This document shows positions 24,029 through 32,467 of a stretch of DNA of 64,000 nucleotides, in pieces. The stretch is from Lutimaribacter_A marinistellae (GTDB taxonomy: Bacteria > Pseudomonadota > Alphaproteobacteria > Rhodobacterales > Rhodobacteraceae). Position 1 is the stretch's first letter; each line of letters opens with the position of its first letter. The notes beneath the pieces were generated by a model, which worked only from the letters and a program-made list of their open reading frames with translations, was not told where the DNA came from and ran no database searches. The translations under genes and the position numbers were made by a program. The DNA is taken from positions 62,001 through 126,000 of the forward strand of contig NZ_JBHRXI010000004.1 of assembly GCF_042648365.1 (NCBI RefSeq), read 5' to 3'.

Positions 24029-24739
24029 ATGCGCAGCTTCATCATCCATATGAAAGGCGATGCGAAACGTGCCCCCAACGCGCGGCGCTTGCTGGAAATC
24101 CTGCCCGGGGCCGAGATCGTGGACGCGGTGCGCGGCGCGGATGTCGTGGCCGCAGGCGAGGTCAAGACGCGACCAGGCGACCTGCATGCGCCGCGCTATC
24201 CCTTTGCGCTGAGCGGTGGCGAGGTCGGGTGTTTCCTGAGTCACCGGGCCTGTTGGCAGAAGATCGTGGACGAGGGGCTGAGCCATGCACTGATCGTCGA
24301 GGATGACCTTGCGCCCGCTTCTCCCGAATGGGAGGCGGCGCTGGCGCTGGCCGAGGCTTATGCCGGTCCGGAGCATTACATTCGCCTTCCCGCCAAGGCG
24401 CGGGAAAAACCCGTGCAGGTGATGGCCGAACAGGCAGGCGCGATGCTGTTCTTGCCGCGTGTGGTCGGTTTGCAGACTGTGGCGCAGGTCGTCGGGCGCG
24501 CGGCGGCGGCTCGGCTTCTGGCGAAGTCGGAAGTGATCGACCGGCCAGTGGATTCGTTTCTGCAGATGCACTGGGTGACGGGCCAGCCGCTGCAGGCCGT
24601 CCTGCCCTCGGGCGTTCGGGAACTGACCGAGGAACTGGGCGGGTCGACCATCCAGAAACGCGCCGCTGGCAGCAAGGCGATTCGCGAGATCAGGCGTGCG
24701 GTTTACCGCGCGCGAATCCGGACGCGGCCGCAAGGCTGA
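24029..24739 (+). CDS. Glycosyltransferase family 25 (LPS-type) protein
   Basis: A 236-aa enzyme with GT25 hallmarks: the start 'RSFIIHMKGDAKRAPNARRLLEILP', the 'LSGGEVGCFLSHRACWQKI' motif (family: xxGEIGCxLSHxxxW) and the acidic 'HALIVEDDLAP' that carries the metal-binding EDD. The family adds sugars (often galactose) to lipooligosaccharide. The ATG at 24029 has a GGGGAG five bases upstream. It ends two bases before the stop of the convergent histidine kinase. Sugar and acceptor unknown. Confidence 0.82.
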   Translation: MRSFIIHMKGDAKRAPNARRLLEILPGAEIVDAVRGADVVAAGEVKTRPGDLHAPRYPFALSGGEVGCFLSHRACWQKIVDEGLSHALIVEDDLAPASPEWEAALALAEAYAGPEHYIRLPAKAREKPVQVMAEQAGAMLFLPRVVGLQTVAQVVGRAAAARLLAKSEVIDRPVDSFLQMHWVTGQPLQAVLPSGVRELTEELGGSTIQKRAAGSKAIREIRRAVYRARIRTRPQG

Positions 24740-24741
24740 GG

Positions 24742-25812
24742 TCAGAGAAAAGTCGCCGGGATGTGAAACGCCTTGTGGTTCACGTCCTCCAGCGGCGGCA
24801 GCGGTGCCTCGATCTGCCACAGGGCGCCTTCGGGGCGCAGGTCATAGGTCACCCTGGCGTCGAGCATGCTGGCGATCATCGTCTCGACGACCATCGTGCC
24901 GAAGCCGGTATGTTGCGGTTTCTCGACCATCGGGCCGCCGGTTTCGCGCCAGTGGAAATGCAGGACGCGCGCGCCGTCATCACCTGTTCGCGCGTCCCAA
25001 TCGATATGAACCCGGCCTTCGCGCGCGGAGAGTGATCCGTATTTGACGGCGTTGGTTGCAAGTTCATGCAGGGCCATGCCAAGCGGCTGGGCAACATCCG
25101 CGCCGATGCGCAGGGCGGGGCCGTCGATCAGGATACGGCCGAAGGCGGGGTCAGCGAAACTGTCGGTCTGCAGCTTCACAAGCTCTTCGAGCGAGGTTTC
25201 CGACCAGTCCTGTGCCACCAGCAGATCGGTCGAGCGCGCCAGCCCTTCGAGCCGCCGTTCGAAGGAGGTACGGAACTCGTCAAACGAGGCGGCCCGCCGT
25301 CCGGTCTGGCGCGCCATGGCAGAAATGATCGCGAGCAGGTTCTTGGAGCGGTGAGTGAGCTCACGCATGAGCATCGTATTGTGCTCTTCGATCCGGCGTT
25401 GGGCGGTGACATCGGTGATGATATGCACCACCCGCGTCGGCGTGCCGTCGGGCGCGCGGTCAAGCACGCGGCCCCGGCCCGCGACATGCCGGACCTCGCC
25501 TGTTTCGGTCCTGATGCGGTAACTGACCTCGATCTCGTCCTCTCTCCGCAGCCGGGCGCGGAACCGGTCGAGGAGGGGTTTGTCCTCGGGGTGCATCAGT
25601 TCCAGAAGGTGGTCGCGTTCGGCGAAGGGGATCGGCACGCCCTCGTCCACGTCGATGCCGAAGATGGCGGCGGCGGTGCTGGTCCATGTCCGTGTCCCGG
25701 CGGCGAAATCGGTTTCCCAGGTGCCCATCCGACCGGTGCGCAGGGCGGCCTCGTAGATTTCGGCGAAATCATGTGCGGACTGGGCCGGGCGGGTTTCCTT
25801 GTCCTTGGGCAT
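24742..25812 (-). CDS. HWE-family sensor histidine kinase with PAS domain
   Basis: A 356-aa soluble kinase. A PAS/PAC sensor occupies about residues 12-140 (IYEAALRTGRMGTWETDFAAGTRTW to VVHIITDVTAQRRIEEHN). Then the H-box LMRELTHRSKNLLAIISAMARQT with the phospho-acceptor His, the N-box LGMALHELATNAVKYG and the G-box region. 'HFHWRETGGP' gives the W-x-E that defines the HWE group. No response regulator is adjacent. HWE kinases often feed the alphaproteobacterial general stress response or light sensing; this one lacks visible flavin-Cys context (no GxNCRFLQ), so its signal is unknown. Confidence 0.88.
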   Translation of the reverse strand: MPKDKETRPAQSAHDFAEIYEAALRTGRMGTWETDFAAGTRTWTSTAAAIFGIDVDEGVPIPFAERDHLLELMHPEDKPLLDRFRARLRREDEIEVSYRIRTETGEVRHVAGRGRVLDRAPDGTPTRVVHIITDVTAQRRIEEHNTMLMRELTHRSKNLLAIISAMARQTGRRAASFDEFRTSFERRLEGLARSTDLLVAQDWSETSLEELVKLQTDSFADPAFGRILIDGPALRIGADVAQPLGMALHELATNAVKYGSLSAREGRVHIDWDARTGDDGARVLHFHWRETGGPMVEKPQHTGFGTMVVETMIASMLDARVTYDLRPEGALWQIEAPLPPLEDVNHKAFHIPATFL

Positions 25813-25895
25813 GGTCGGGTCCGTGGCCTTTCTTTGCTTTCCCCAACCATAGGGCAAGTAATGCGGCTCGTCCAAATGGACACACCGGACATGCG

Positions 25896-25917
25896 AAAGG
25901 GGGCCGTGGCCCCCTTT
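25896..25917 (-). terminator. Hairpin after the peroxiredoxin gene
   Basis: Perfect 10-bp stem AAAGGGGGCC / GGCCCCCTTT with a 2-nt turn, 27 bp past the peroxiredoxin stop on the minus strand and before the kinase start. The run of T in the stem is short, so termination is likely but not certain. Confidence 0.6.
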
Positions 25918-25943
25918 GCGATGTCGGCATCAGGCGATGACGA

Positions 25944-26597
25944 TTATTCGGGCGCCTTGGTCTTGCGCAGGTAGGGGAAGATCGTTTCGAACTCGCCGAA
26001 CTTGGCCTTGGCATCCTCGTCCGAGACGGTCGGGGGAATGATCACGTCCTCGCCCGGCCGCCAGTCGGCGGGGGTGGCGACGCCCTTGCCCAGCGACATC
26101 TGCAACCCGTCAAGCGCGCGCAGAACCTCGGCGAAGTTGCGGCCGACGGTCATCGGGTAGGTCATCGACAGCTTCAACTGCTTGTCCGGCCCGATGATGA
26201 ACACCGAGCGCACCGTCGCGCTGTCGGCGGGGGTGCGGCCATCAGGCAGGTAAGCCTCGGCCGGGAGCATGTCGAACGCCTTGGAGACTGCAAGCCCCTC
26301 GTCGGCAATGATCGGGAAACCGGCCTTGGTCTTGGCATAGGTTTCGATGTCGCCCTTCCACTTGCGGTGATCCTCGACACCGTCGACAGAGACGCCGATG
26401 ACCTTTGTGTTACGCTTTTCCCATTCGTCGGCCAGTTGCGCGACGGCCGAGAATTCGGTGGTGCAGACGGGGGTGAAATCCTTGGGGTGCGAGAACAGGA
26501 TGGCCCAGCTGTCGCCGATCCAGTCATGGAAGCTGATCGTGCCCTGATCGGTTTCGGCGGTGAAGTTGGGAACGGTGTCGTTGATGCGAAGGCCCAT
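25944..26597 (-). CDS. 1-Cys peroxiredoxin (Prx6-like)
   Basis: A 217-aa thiol peroxidase beginning MGLRINDTVPNFTAETDQG. The peroxidatic Cys is in 'SHPKDFTPVCTTEFSAVA' (PVCTTE). No second resolving Cys is seen later, and the C-terminal extension (YPMTVGRNFAEVLRALDGLQ, then ADWRPGEDVIIPP) matches the Prx6/1-Cys group. It reduces hydrogen and alkyl peroxides with a thiol donor. Start 26597 follows the family; the upstream extension lacks support. Divergent from the aldehyde dehydrogenase across a 236-bp gap. Confidence 0.92.
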   Translation of the reverse strand: MGLRINDTVPNFTAETDQGTISFHDWIGDSWAILFSHPKDFTPVCTTEFSAVAQLADEWEKRNTKVIGVSVDGVEDHRKWKGDIETYAKTKAGFPIIADEGLAVSKAFDMLPAEAYLPDGRTPADSATVRSVFIIGPDKQLKLSMTYPMTVGRNFAEVLRALDGLQMSLGKGVATPADWRPGEDVIIPPTVSDEDAKAKFGEFETIFPYLRKTKAPE

Positions 26598-26833
26598 TGG
26601 GTGCTCCTCTCGGCTTGGTTGACTCGCGTTGCCCGCACCGTAGGGGCGTGAATTCTGCGCCACAACAGGCAAATGCGCCGCATCCCGGACCGACATTCGG
26701 ATGCCCGATCGCGAATGTGAGCCGTGATCCGCCCCGATAGCGACGCGTGGCTTGCCCTGCGGGCGCGGCGGTGCCACAGTAGCGCCGAAAACCCGACCGC
26801 GCGGTCGGGCGTAATTCAGAACCGAAAGGTGCC

Positions 26834-28276
26834 ATGATGATCGAGAAGCGTCAGTTCTATATCAACGGGAAGTGGGTGGATCCGGCCCAGCCCAATGATT
26901 TCCAAGTCATCGACCCCTCGACCGAGGAACCCTGCGCGGTGATCTCGCTGGGCTCGGAGGCCGATACCAATGCCGCCGTCGCCGCGGCCAAGGCCGCCCT
27001 GCCCGGCTGGATGGCCACCCCGCCGGAAGAGCGGATCGCGATGGTCGAAAAGCTGATCGAGGTCTACAAGTCGCGCGGAGAGGACCTGGCGCAGGCGATT
27101 TCGACCGAGATGGGCGCACCCATCGACATGGCGCGCAATGCGCAGGTCGGCGCGGGAATCTTTCACCTGAAGAATTTCGTGCGCGCCGCCAAGGCGTTCC
27201 AGTTCGAAAAACCGCTGGGCGATCATGCCCCGAACGACCGGATCATCCACGAGGCGGTGGGCGTCGCTGCGCTGATCACGCCATGGAACTGGCCGATGAA
27301 CCAGATCACGCTCAAGGTCGGCGCGGCGGCTGTCGCCGGGTGCACCATGGTGCTGAAACCGTCCGAGCAGAGCCCGCTGGACGCGATGATCTTTGCCGAG
27401 ATGATGGACGAGGCGGGCTTCCCCGCGGGCGTGTTCAACCTGGTCAATGGCGATGGCGCGGGCGTGGGCACGCAGCTTTCGGGGCATCCGGACGTGGACA
27501 TGGTCAGCTTTACCGGATCGACCCGCGCGGGCACGGCGATTTCCAAGAATGCCGCAGATACGCTGAAAAAGGTGCATCTGGAGCTTGGCGGCAAGGGCGC
27601 CAACGTGATCTTTGACGATGCCGACGAAAAGGCGGTCAAGCGCGGTGTGATCCACATGATGAACAACACCGGCCAGTCCTGCAACGCGCCGAGCCGGATG
27701 CTGGTGCAGCGCGGCGTCTATGACCAGGCGGTCGAGACGGCGGCGAGCGTGGCGCAATCGGTTCAGGTCGGCCCCGCCAGCGACGAAGGCCGCCATATCG
27801 GACCGGTTGTGAACGAAGTCCAGTGGAACAAGATCCAGGACCTGATCCAGAAGGGTATCGACGAGGGTGCGCGCCTTGTCGCCGGCGGCACGGGTCGCCC
27901 CGAGGGCCTGAACAAGGGCTATTACGTGCGTCCCACGGTCTTTGCCGATGCCAACAACCAGATGACCATCGCCCGCGAAGAGATCTTTGGCCCCGTGCTG
28001 ACGATGATCCCCTTCGACACCGAGGACGAGGCCATCGAGATCGCCAATGATACGCCCTATGGCCTGACCAACTATGTCCAGACGCAGGACCCTGACCGGT
28101 TGAAGCGGATGGCGCGGTCGCTGCGGTCCGGCATGGTCGAGATGAACGGTCAGTCGCGCGGCGCGGGCGCCCCGTTCGGTGGCATGAAACAGTCCGGCAA
28201 CGGCCGTGAAGGCGGCGTCTGGGGCATCGAGGATTTCCTCGAGGTCAAGGCCGTCAGCGGCTGGGCGGCGGAGTAA
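26834..28276 (+). CDS. NAD(P)-dependent aldehyde dehydrogenase
   Basis: A 480-aa ALDH. It shows the active-site Asn region (TPWNWPMNQITLK), the catalytic Glu in LELGGKGANVIF (about residue 253) and the catalytic Cys in NNTGQSCNAPSRM (about residue 287). The PFGGMKQSGNGREGG end motif is intact. The preceding 'PTP.NWPMNQ' pattern is that of the DUF/ALDH_F group with broad aldehyde specificity; the substrate cannot be told. ATG 26834 and ATG 26837 are adjacent; either may be used. Followed by a strong terminator. Confidence 0.92.
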   Translation: MMIEKRQFYINGKWVDPAQPNDFQVIDPSTEEPCAVISLGSEADTNAAVAAAKAALPGWMATPPEERIAMVEKLIEVYKSRGEDLAQAISTEMGAPIDMARNAQVGAGIFHLKNFVRAAKAFQFEKPLGDHAPNDRIIHEAVGVAALITPWNWPMNQITLKVGAAAVAGCTMVLKPSEQSPLDAMIFAEMMDEAGFPAGVFNLVNGDGAGVGTQLSGHPDVDMVSFTGSTRAGTAISKNAADTLKKVHLELGGKGANVIFDDADEKAVKRGVIHMMNNTGQSCNAPSRMLVQRGVYDQAVETAASVAQSVQVGPASDEGRHIGPVVNEVQWNKIQDLIQKGIDEGARLVAGGTGRPEGLNKGYYVRPTVFADANNQMTIAREEIFGPVLTMIPFDTEDEAIEIANDTPYGLTNYVQTQDPDRLKRMARSLRSGMVEMNGQSRGAGAPFGGMKQSGNGREGGVWGIEDFLEVKAVSGWAAE

Positions 28277-28296
28277 ACCCGCCACTGCCGAGATTT

Positions 28297-28335
28297 AAGC
28301 GCCCCGTGGCCAACGCTGCGGGGCGCTTTGTTTTT
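28297..28335 (+). terminator. Rho-independent terminator of the aldehyde dehydrogenase gene
   Basis: Perfect 10-bp stem AAGCGCCCCG / CGGGGCGCTT with a 12-nt loop, then TGTTTTT. Confidence 0.9.
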
Positions 28336-28356
28336 CGTACTCCGGGTTTGGAACGC

Positions 28357-28959
28357 ATGGGCAGGGGCGCCGAGGAAATCATCTCACTCTACCGTCGACA
28401 TGCGCAGGCATGGGCCGCGCGCCGGGGAACGGCGCAGCCCGAGCGCATATGGCTTGACCGATTCCTCGATATTCTGCCCGAAACGCCTGGGGTGCTCGAC
28501 CTTGGCTGCGGTTCGGGCGTTCCGATTGCGCGATACCTTTGCGGCAGGGGTTGCGCGGTCACGGGAATCGACAGTTCACCCGAGTTGATCGGGATGGCGC
28601 GCAGGTCCGTTCCCGAAGCGTCGTTTGTGGTGGCGGACATGCGCGAGTTGCAGCTTGGCGATCGGTTCGATGGTATTCTGGCCTGGGACAGTTTCTTTCA
28701 CCTGACGCGCGAGGATCAGCGCAGGATGTTCGCGACTTTCGCCCGCCATGCCGGGCCGGGTGCCGCGCTGATGTTCACCAGCGGGCCTGAGAATGGCGAA
28801 GCGATCGGCAGCTTCGAGGGCGAACCCCTCTACCATGCGAGCCTTGGCCCGGAGGAGTACCGGGCACTGCTGCGCGATCACGGTTTTGAGACTGTCGCGC
28901 ATGTCGTCGAAGATCCGGACTGCGGCGGTCACACAATCTGGCTGGCGCAGCGCCGGTGA
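28357..28959 (+). CDS. Class I SAM-dependent methyltransferase
   Basis: About 200 aa from ATG 28357. SAM motif I is VLDLGCGSGVPIARYL (about residues 46-61), followed by acidic motif II (VTGIDSSPELIGMARR) and a motif IV region (DGILAWDSFFHLT). The C-terminal half has 'HASLGPEEYRALLRDHGFETVAHVVEDP', usual in small-molecule methyltransferases. A longer frame starts with GTG at 28306, but that lies inside the terminator of the preceding gene, so the ATG is preferred. Substrate unknown. It is convergent with the GNAT gene, 6 bp apart. Confidence 0.8.
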   Translation: MGRGAEEIISLYRRHAQAWAARRGTAQPERIWLDRFLDILPETPGVLDLGCGSGVPIARYLCGRGCAVTGIDSSPELIGMARRSVPEASFVVADMRELQLGDRFDGILAWDSFFHLTREDQRRMFATFARHAGPGAALMFTSGPENGEAIGSFEGEPLYHASLGPEEYRALLRDHGFETVAHVVEDPDCGGHTIWLAQRR

Positions 28960-28965
28960 GCGCGC

Positions 28966-29586
28966 TCAGAAGCCGCGCACCGGCCGCCGCATCACGTGGT
29001 ATTCGGCGTCGGTCACGGGTTCGTGGAACGTGCCGACAGCGACGAAGCCCAGGCGCTGATAGAAGCGCATGTTGCGCGGTGTGAAGGTTTCGAGGTAGCA
29101 GCCCACCCCCGCCGCGTCCGCGCGGGCAAGTACAGGTGCCAGCAGGGCCGATCCCTTGCCCTGCCCTTGCACCGAAGGGTCCAGCCCGAGGATGGAAAGG
29201 TACCAATCGGAAGGATCGACGAGGGGAAGCGTGCCCTTGGCCATATTGACATTGATCGCGTCATAGGCGGCGCAGCTGGCCTTGCCGATGCAGGCGCGCA
29301 GCATTGCCGCCTTGTCGCGTTTTTTCTGCGACGCGGTGTCGTCATCGAGCGGCAGCGACCAGACCGCGGCCCCCGCGCCCGGGGTATCAGTGAGGCACAG
29401 GAGGCCGAAACGCTCGGCCTCGAGCATCGAGTATTCGTAATAGGACAGCATCGCGGCGCGCCGGCCTTCGGGGTGGTCTGCCAGCGCCTCGAGCGTGGCG
29501 TAGAACGGATCCTCTGCAAGGGCGGCGTGAAGCGCCGGGGACGAGGCGGCGAATCTGCGTGCCCGTTCTGCCAGTTCGTTATCCAT
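28966..29586 (-). CDS. GNAT-family N-acetyltransferase
   Basis: A 206-aa protein with the GNAT acetyl-CoA loop in 'WYLSILGLDPSVQGQGKGSALLAPVL' (Q-G-Q-G-K-G, about residues 134-140) and the late 'LETFTPRNMRFYQRLGFVAVG' element typical of the fold. The N-terminal 75 residues are helical. Its ATG (29586) was chosen over an upstream frame that starts at 29625. Acceptor substrate unknown; similar proteins include puromycin-like and small amine acetyltransferases. Confidence 0.82.
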   Translation of the reverse strand: MDNELAERARRFAASSPALHAALAEDPFYATLEALADHPEGRRAAMLSYYEYSMLEAERFGLLCLTDTPGAGAAVWSLPLDDDTASQKKRDKAAMLRACIGKASCAAYDAINVNMAKGTLPLVDPSDWYLSILGLDPSVQGQGKGSALLAPVLARADAAGVGCYLETFTPRNMRFYQRLGFVAVGTFHEPVTDAEYHVMRRPVRGF

Positions 29587-29654
29587 GCCCGGTCCTTTCG
29601 CTTGCCTGCAGTCTGGCAGGGGCACGGCGCGGGACCAAGAGAAAAGGAGTGCTC

Positions 29655-29735
29655 CCGCCCCCGCGCGCGCCGGGCTGGCGCCCGGCCCGCTGGCGGCGTT
29701 GGGCCGGGCCGCGCGCCATGCGGCGCGCGGCGGGT
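29655..29735. repeat. GC-rich multi-hairpin stretch
   Basis: Between the GNAT gene and the glyoxalase-domain gene, two strong hairpins: GCCGGGC-TGGC-GCCCGGC (29669-29686) and CCGCGCGCC-ATGC-GGCGCGCGG (29709-29730). No T run follows, so they are not standard terminators, but the second lies right after the minus-strand gene's stop. No coding potential seen in this 153-bp gap. Confidence 0.5.
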
Positions 29736-29739
29736 GCGC

Positions 29740-30177
29740 CTAGATCACCGAGTGGATCAAAAGCTGTGGCTGGCCGTCGGAGGTGGTGCGGGGCGAACGG
29801 CCGTCCCAGCCGACCACCCCGCTGACCCGTTGGCGGAACGACGAAAAGCTGTCGAAGCGCACCACGTCTACCGGTTCGTCGAAATGCAGCGTCACACGGC
29901 GCTGGCCACCATCGCCGAGCGTGGTGAGACCGCGCAGCTCGGCCGTGAAGGGCTGGCCGAGATAGCGGCCGGACACGCGATCACCCACGCGCAGGACCAG
30001 CCGGTTGCCGGCAAGGGCGCGCAGGGTGTTCCAGTCGCGCGCGCCATGCTGGCGGGCCAGAAGCTCCAGCGCTTGCGACTGCGTCACGGTTTGGCCCGCG
30101 GCCCGCAGGCCATCACGCAGGCGGCGCGCCTGCTCTTTCAGGTCGGCCACGGGGGCCGGGTCTTTGGTATTGGTCAT
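29740..30177 (-). CDS. Glyoxalase-related small-domain protein
   Basis: A 145-aa protein starting MTNTKDPAPVADLKEQARRL. The N-terminal ~60 residues match a small helical domain known from glyoxalase-superfamily relatives ('DLKEQARRLRDGLRAAGQTVTQSQALELLARQHGARDWNTLRA'; the family phrase is LExVAxxxGxRDWNxLxA). The remainder is a beta-rich part with 'LRVGDRVSGRYLGQPFTAELRGL'. Role unknown. Transcribed divergently from the fucosyltransferase over a 230-bp gap in which I see no other gene. Confidence 0.7.
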   Translation of the reverse strand: MTNTKDPAPVADLKEQARRLRDGLRAAGQTVTQSQALELLARQHGARDWNTLRALAGNRLVLRVGDRVSGRYLGQPFTAELRGLTTLGDGGQRRVTLHFDEPVDVVRFDSFSSFRQRVSGVVGWDGRSPRTTSDGQPQLLIHSVI

Positions 30178-30407
30178 CTCTTGCCTCTCGAAAGGGCGAC
30201 GCAGAGATCGGACGGGGCCCGCATTGCCATCCATGCGCGCCCGTTCGGGTCGGCAGAGGATGTAGAATAACCGGGTTTCACCATAGCAGGAGCGCCGCGG
30301 GCGGCAGGAGACCCGAACCTGTGCCGCTGATAGCGCCAACGCGGGTCGCGCGTCAAGCTTTCCTCGCAGCCGCGCGCGGGATAGAGGAAGGGGAAAGGAG
30401 CGCTGCC

Positions 30408-31253
30408 ATGATCATCACCCGCCTGCACGGCCGACTGGGCAACCAGATGTTCCAATATGCCGCCGCCGCCGGGCTGGCGGCGCGCCGGGGCACGCTGGCG
30501 GCGCTCGACGCGCGCGGAACGATCGCAAGGGGCGAAGGCGTGCTGACCCGGGTGTTCGATCTGGACATCGCCGAGCCCGAACCGCTGCCGCCCTTTCGGC
30601 AAAAAGCGCCCCTTTCATACGCCCTGTGGCGCCTTGCGGGGCGAGAGCCACGGTTTTTCCGGGAACAGGGGCTGGGATACAACCCGGCGATCGAGGATGC
30701 GCCGGACGGGACATACCTGCACGGCTACTGGCAATCCGAGAAATATTTCACGCATATTGCAGGGGACATCCGCGCCGCCTTTGCCTTTCCCGACTTCTCG
30801 AATGCGCAGAATGCCGAGATGGCGGCGCGGATCGCGGAAACGCAGGCGATCTCTCTCCATGTGCGGCGAGGCGATTACGTGACGCTGGCGGCGCATGTTC
30901 TGTGCGACCAGCGCTATTACGAGGCCGCATTGGCGCGTGTTCTGGAGCATGTCGGCGGGACGCCCACCGTCTATGTGTTCTCGGACGATCCGGACTGGGC
31001 CAAGGAGAACCTGCCCCTGCCCGTCGAAAAAGTCGTCGTGGATTTCAACGGTCCGGCCACGGATTTCGAGGATATGCGCCTGATGAGCCTGTGCCGGCAC
31101 AACATCATCGGCAATTCGTCCTTCAGCTGGTGGGCCGCCTGGCTGAACGCGAACCCGGGCAAGCAGGTCGCCGCACCGGCCCGGTGGTTTGGCGATCCGA
31201 AACTGTCGAACCCGGATATCCTGCCCGACGGCTGGCTGCGTATCGAGGTCTGA
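30408..31253 (+). CDS. Alpha-1,2-fucosyltransferase-like (GT11) enzyme
   Basis: A 281-aa glycosyltransferase with the three GT11 motifs: HGRLGNQMFQYAAAAGLA at the N-terminus, SLHVRRGDYV in the middle (the HxRRGD GDP-fucose site) and 'LCRHNIIGNSSFSWWAAWLN' near the end. The first ATG with good homology is at 30408 (MIITRLHG). These enzymes transfer fucose to surface polysaccharide or LPS. No other surface-polysaccharide genes are next to it in this window, though a GT25 gene lies 6 kb upstream. Confidence 0.88.
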   Translation: MIITRLHGRLGNQMFQYAAAAGLAARRGTLAALDARGTIARGEGVLTRVFDLDIAEPEPLPPFRQKAPLSYALWRLAGREPRFFREQGLGYNPAIEDAPDGTYLHGYWQSEKYFTHIAGDIRAAFAFPDFSNAQNAEMAARIAETQAISLHVRRGDYVTLAAHVLCDQRYYEAALARVLEHVGGTPTVYVFSDDPDWAKENLPLPVEKVVVDFNGPATDFEDMRLMSLCRHNIIGNSSFSWWAAWLNANPGKQVAAPARWFGDPKLSNPDILPDGWLRIEV

Positions 31254-31284
31254 GACCACCGATCCGCCGGACCGTGGTGCGCGT

Positions 31285-31932
31285 TCAGAACGGGGCCGGC
31301 GCGCGAAAGGTCTGCGAGATGCCGCCCTCGGGGTTCTTCAGGCGCAACTCTTCGGAATGCAGCATCAGGCGCGGGAAGTCGCGTGCCGGTCCGGTCGCGT
31401 AAAAGGGATCGCCGAGGATCGGGTGACCGACCGCAAGCGCGTGGACGCGCAATTGGTGCGAGCGGCCGGTGCGCGGCATGAAGCGGACGCGGGTCGTATC
31501 GCCCTCGTACCGTTTCACGCGCCAATCGGTGACTGCGGGCTTGCCGGTCTCGTGACAGACCTTTTGCCGGGGCCGGTTGGGCCAATCGACGATCAGCGGC
31601 AGGTCGACCGTGCCGGTTTTGGGCTCGAGCCTGCCCCAGAGCCGTGCGGTGTAGGTCTTTTTCACCTGTCGTTTCTCGAATTGCAGGCCAAGGTGACGCT
31701 GCGCGTGCGGGGTCTGGGCAAAGACCATGACGCCCGAAGTATCACGGTCGAGCCGGTGCACGAGCAGTGCCTGCGGGAAAGCGGCCTGAACGCGGGCAAG
31801 CAGGCAGTCGGCCAGGTGTTCGCCCTTGCCGGGGACCGAGAGCAGCCCGGCGGGCTTGTTCACCACGATGATCTGCGCGTCCTCGTGGATCACGTCCAGC
31901 GGTGTGTCGGGCGGGGCATAGATATCGGTCAT
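31285..31932 (-). CDS. RluA-family pseudouridine synthase
   Basis: A 215-aa protein with the RluA core: 'VVNKPAGLLSVPGK', the catalytic 'LLVHRLDRDTSGVMVFA' (Asp in HRLDxDTSG) and 'RTGRSHQLRVHALAVGHPILGDPFY'. It lacks an N-terminal S4 domain, so it belongs with the short RluA/TruC-like group that modifies rRNA or tRNA. The target is not certain. Start at 31932 follows the family; the upstream extension is the shadow of the divergent NTF2-like gene. Confidence 0.88.
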   Translation of the reverse strand: MTDIYAPPDTPLDVIHEDAQIIVVNKPAGLLSVPGKGEHLADCLLARVQAAFPQALLVHRLDRDTSGVMVFAQTPHAQRHLGLQFEKRQVKKTYTARLWGRLEPKTGTVDLPLIVDWPNRPRQKVCHETGKPAVTDWRVKRYEGDTTRVRFMPRTGRSHQLRVHALAVGHPILGDPFYATGPARDFPRLMLHSEELRLKNPEGGISQTFRAPAPF

Positions 31933-32033
31933 GCGGCGCGCTCTATACCCTACGCGGCCTTCCCGCAACGTCGCGCTTGCGCGAGCGGCGCGGGCTGGCA
32001 AATCTGGACGCAAAGGCGGAGGGAGAGACAGCG

Positions 32034-32444
32034 ATGCATCCGACGATCGAGAAGATGATGGAGGTCGTGGCCAAGGGCGAGGAGACGGCGATCCACGAGA
32101 TCCTGGCCGAGGATGTGCGGTTCCTGCCGCCGACTTATTGGGCGACATGGACGGGGCGAGATGCCGTGGCCGCCGTGCTGGGCCATGTCGGCGCGGTGTT
32201 CTCGGATTTCCACTATCGCCGGGTCATGGGCGAGGGCAACGACTGGGCGCTGGAGTTCCAGTGCAAGGTTGGCGAGCTGGACGCGGTGGGCGTGGACCTG
32301 ATCACGCTGGGCGAGGATGGGCTGATCGCGCAGTTCGAGGTTGTCATGCGACCCTACAAAAGCGTCGGCGCGCTGCGCGAGGCGATGAATGCGCGGGTGA
32401 TGACGGATGCGAGGTTCTTGAAATTCCGCGAGGCATTGTCCTGA
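32034..32444 (+). CDS. NTF2-like / SnoaL-type protein
   Basis: A 136-aa protein starting MHPTIEKMMEVVAKGEETAI. It has the single-domain NTF2 fold pattern: an N-terminal helix, 'VRFLPPTYWATWTGRDAVAAVLGHV' and beta strands 'YRRVMGEGNDWALEFQCKVG', 'GVDLITLGEDGLIAQFEVVMRPY'. The last is the usual SnoaL/NTF2 ending 'DLxxxxxDGKIxxFxVxxRP'. Members are isomerases, hydrolases or ligand binders; no catalytic set can be assigned. It ends just before the SGNH hydrolase start. Confidence 0.75.
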   Translation: MHPTIEKMMEVVAKGEETAIHEILAEDVRFLPPTYWATWTGRDAVAAVLGHVGAVFSDFHYRRVMGEGNDWALEFQCKVGELDAVGVDLITLGEDGLIAQFEVVMRPYKSVGALREAMNARVMTDARFLKFREALS

Positions 32445-32467
32445 TCGGGGCGGACCAGATCCTGCGG

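Noticed and set aside
28306..28356. GTG 28306 as the methyltransferase start
   Set aside because: It is inside the terminator hairpin of the preceding gene and has no ribosome-binding site; ATG 28357 leaves the whole SAM domain.
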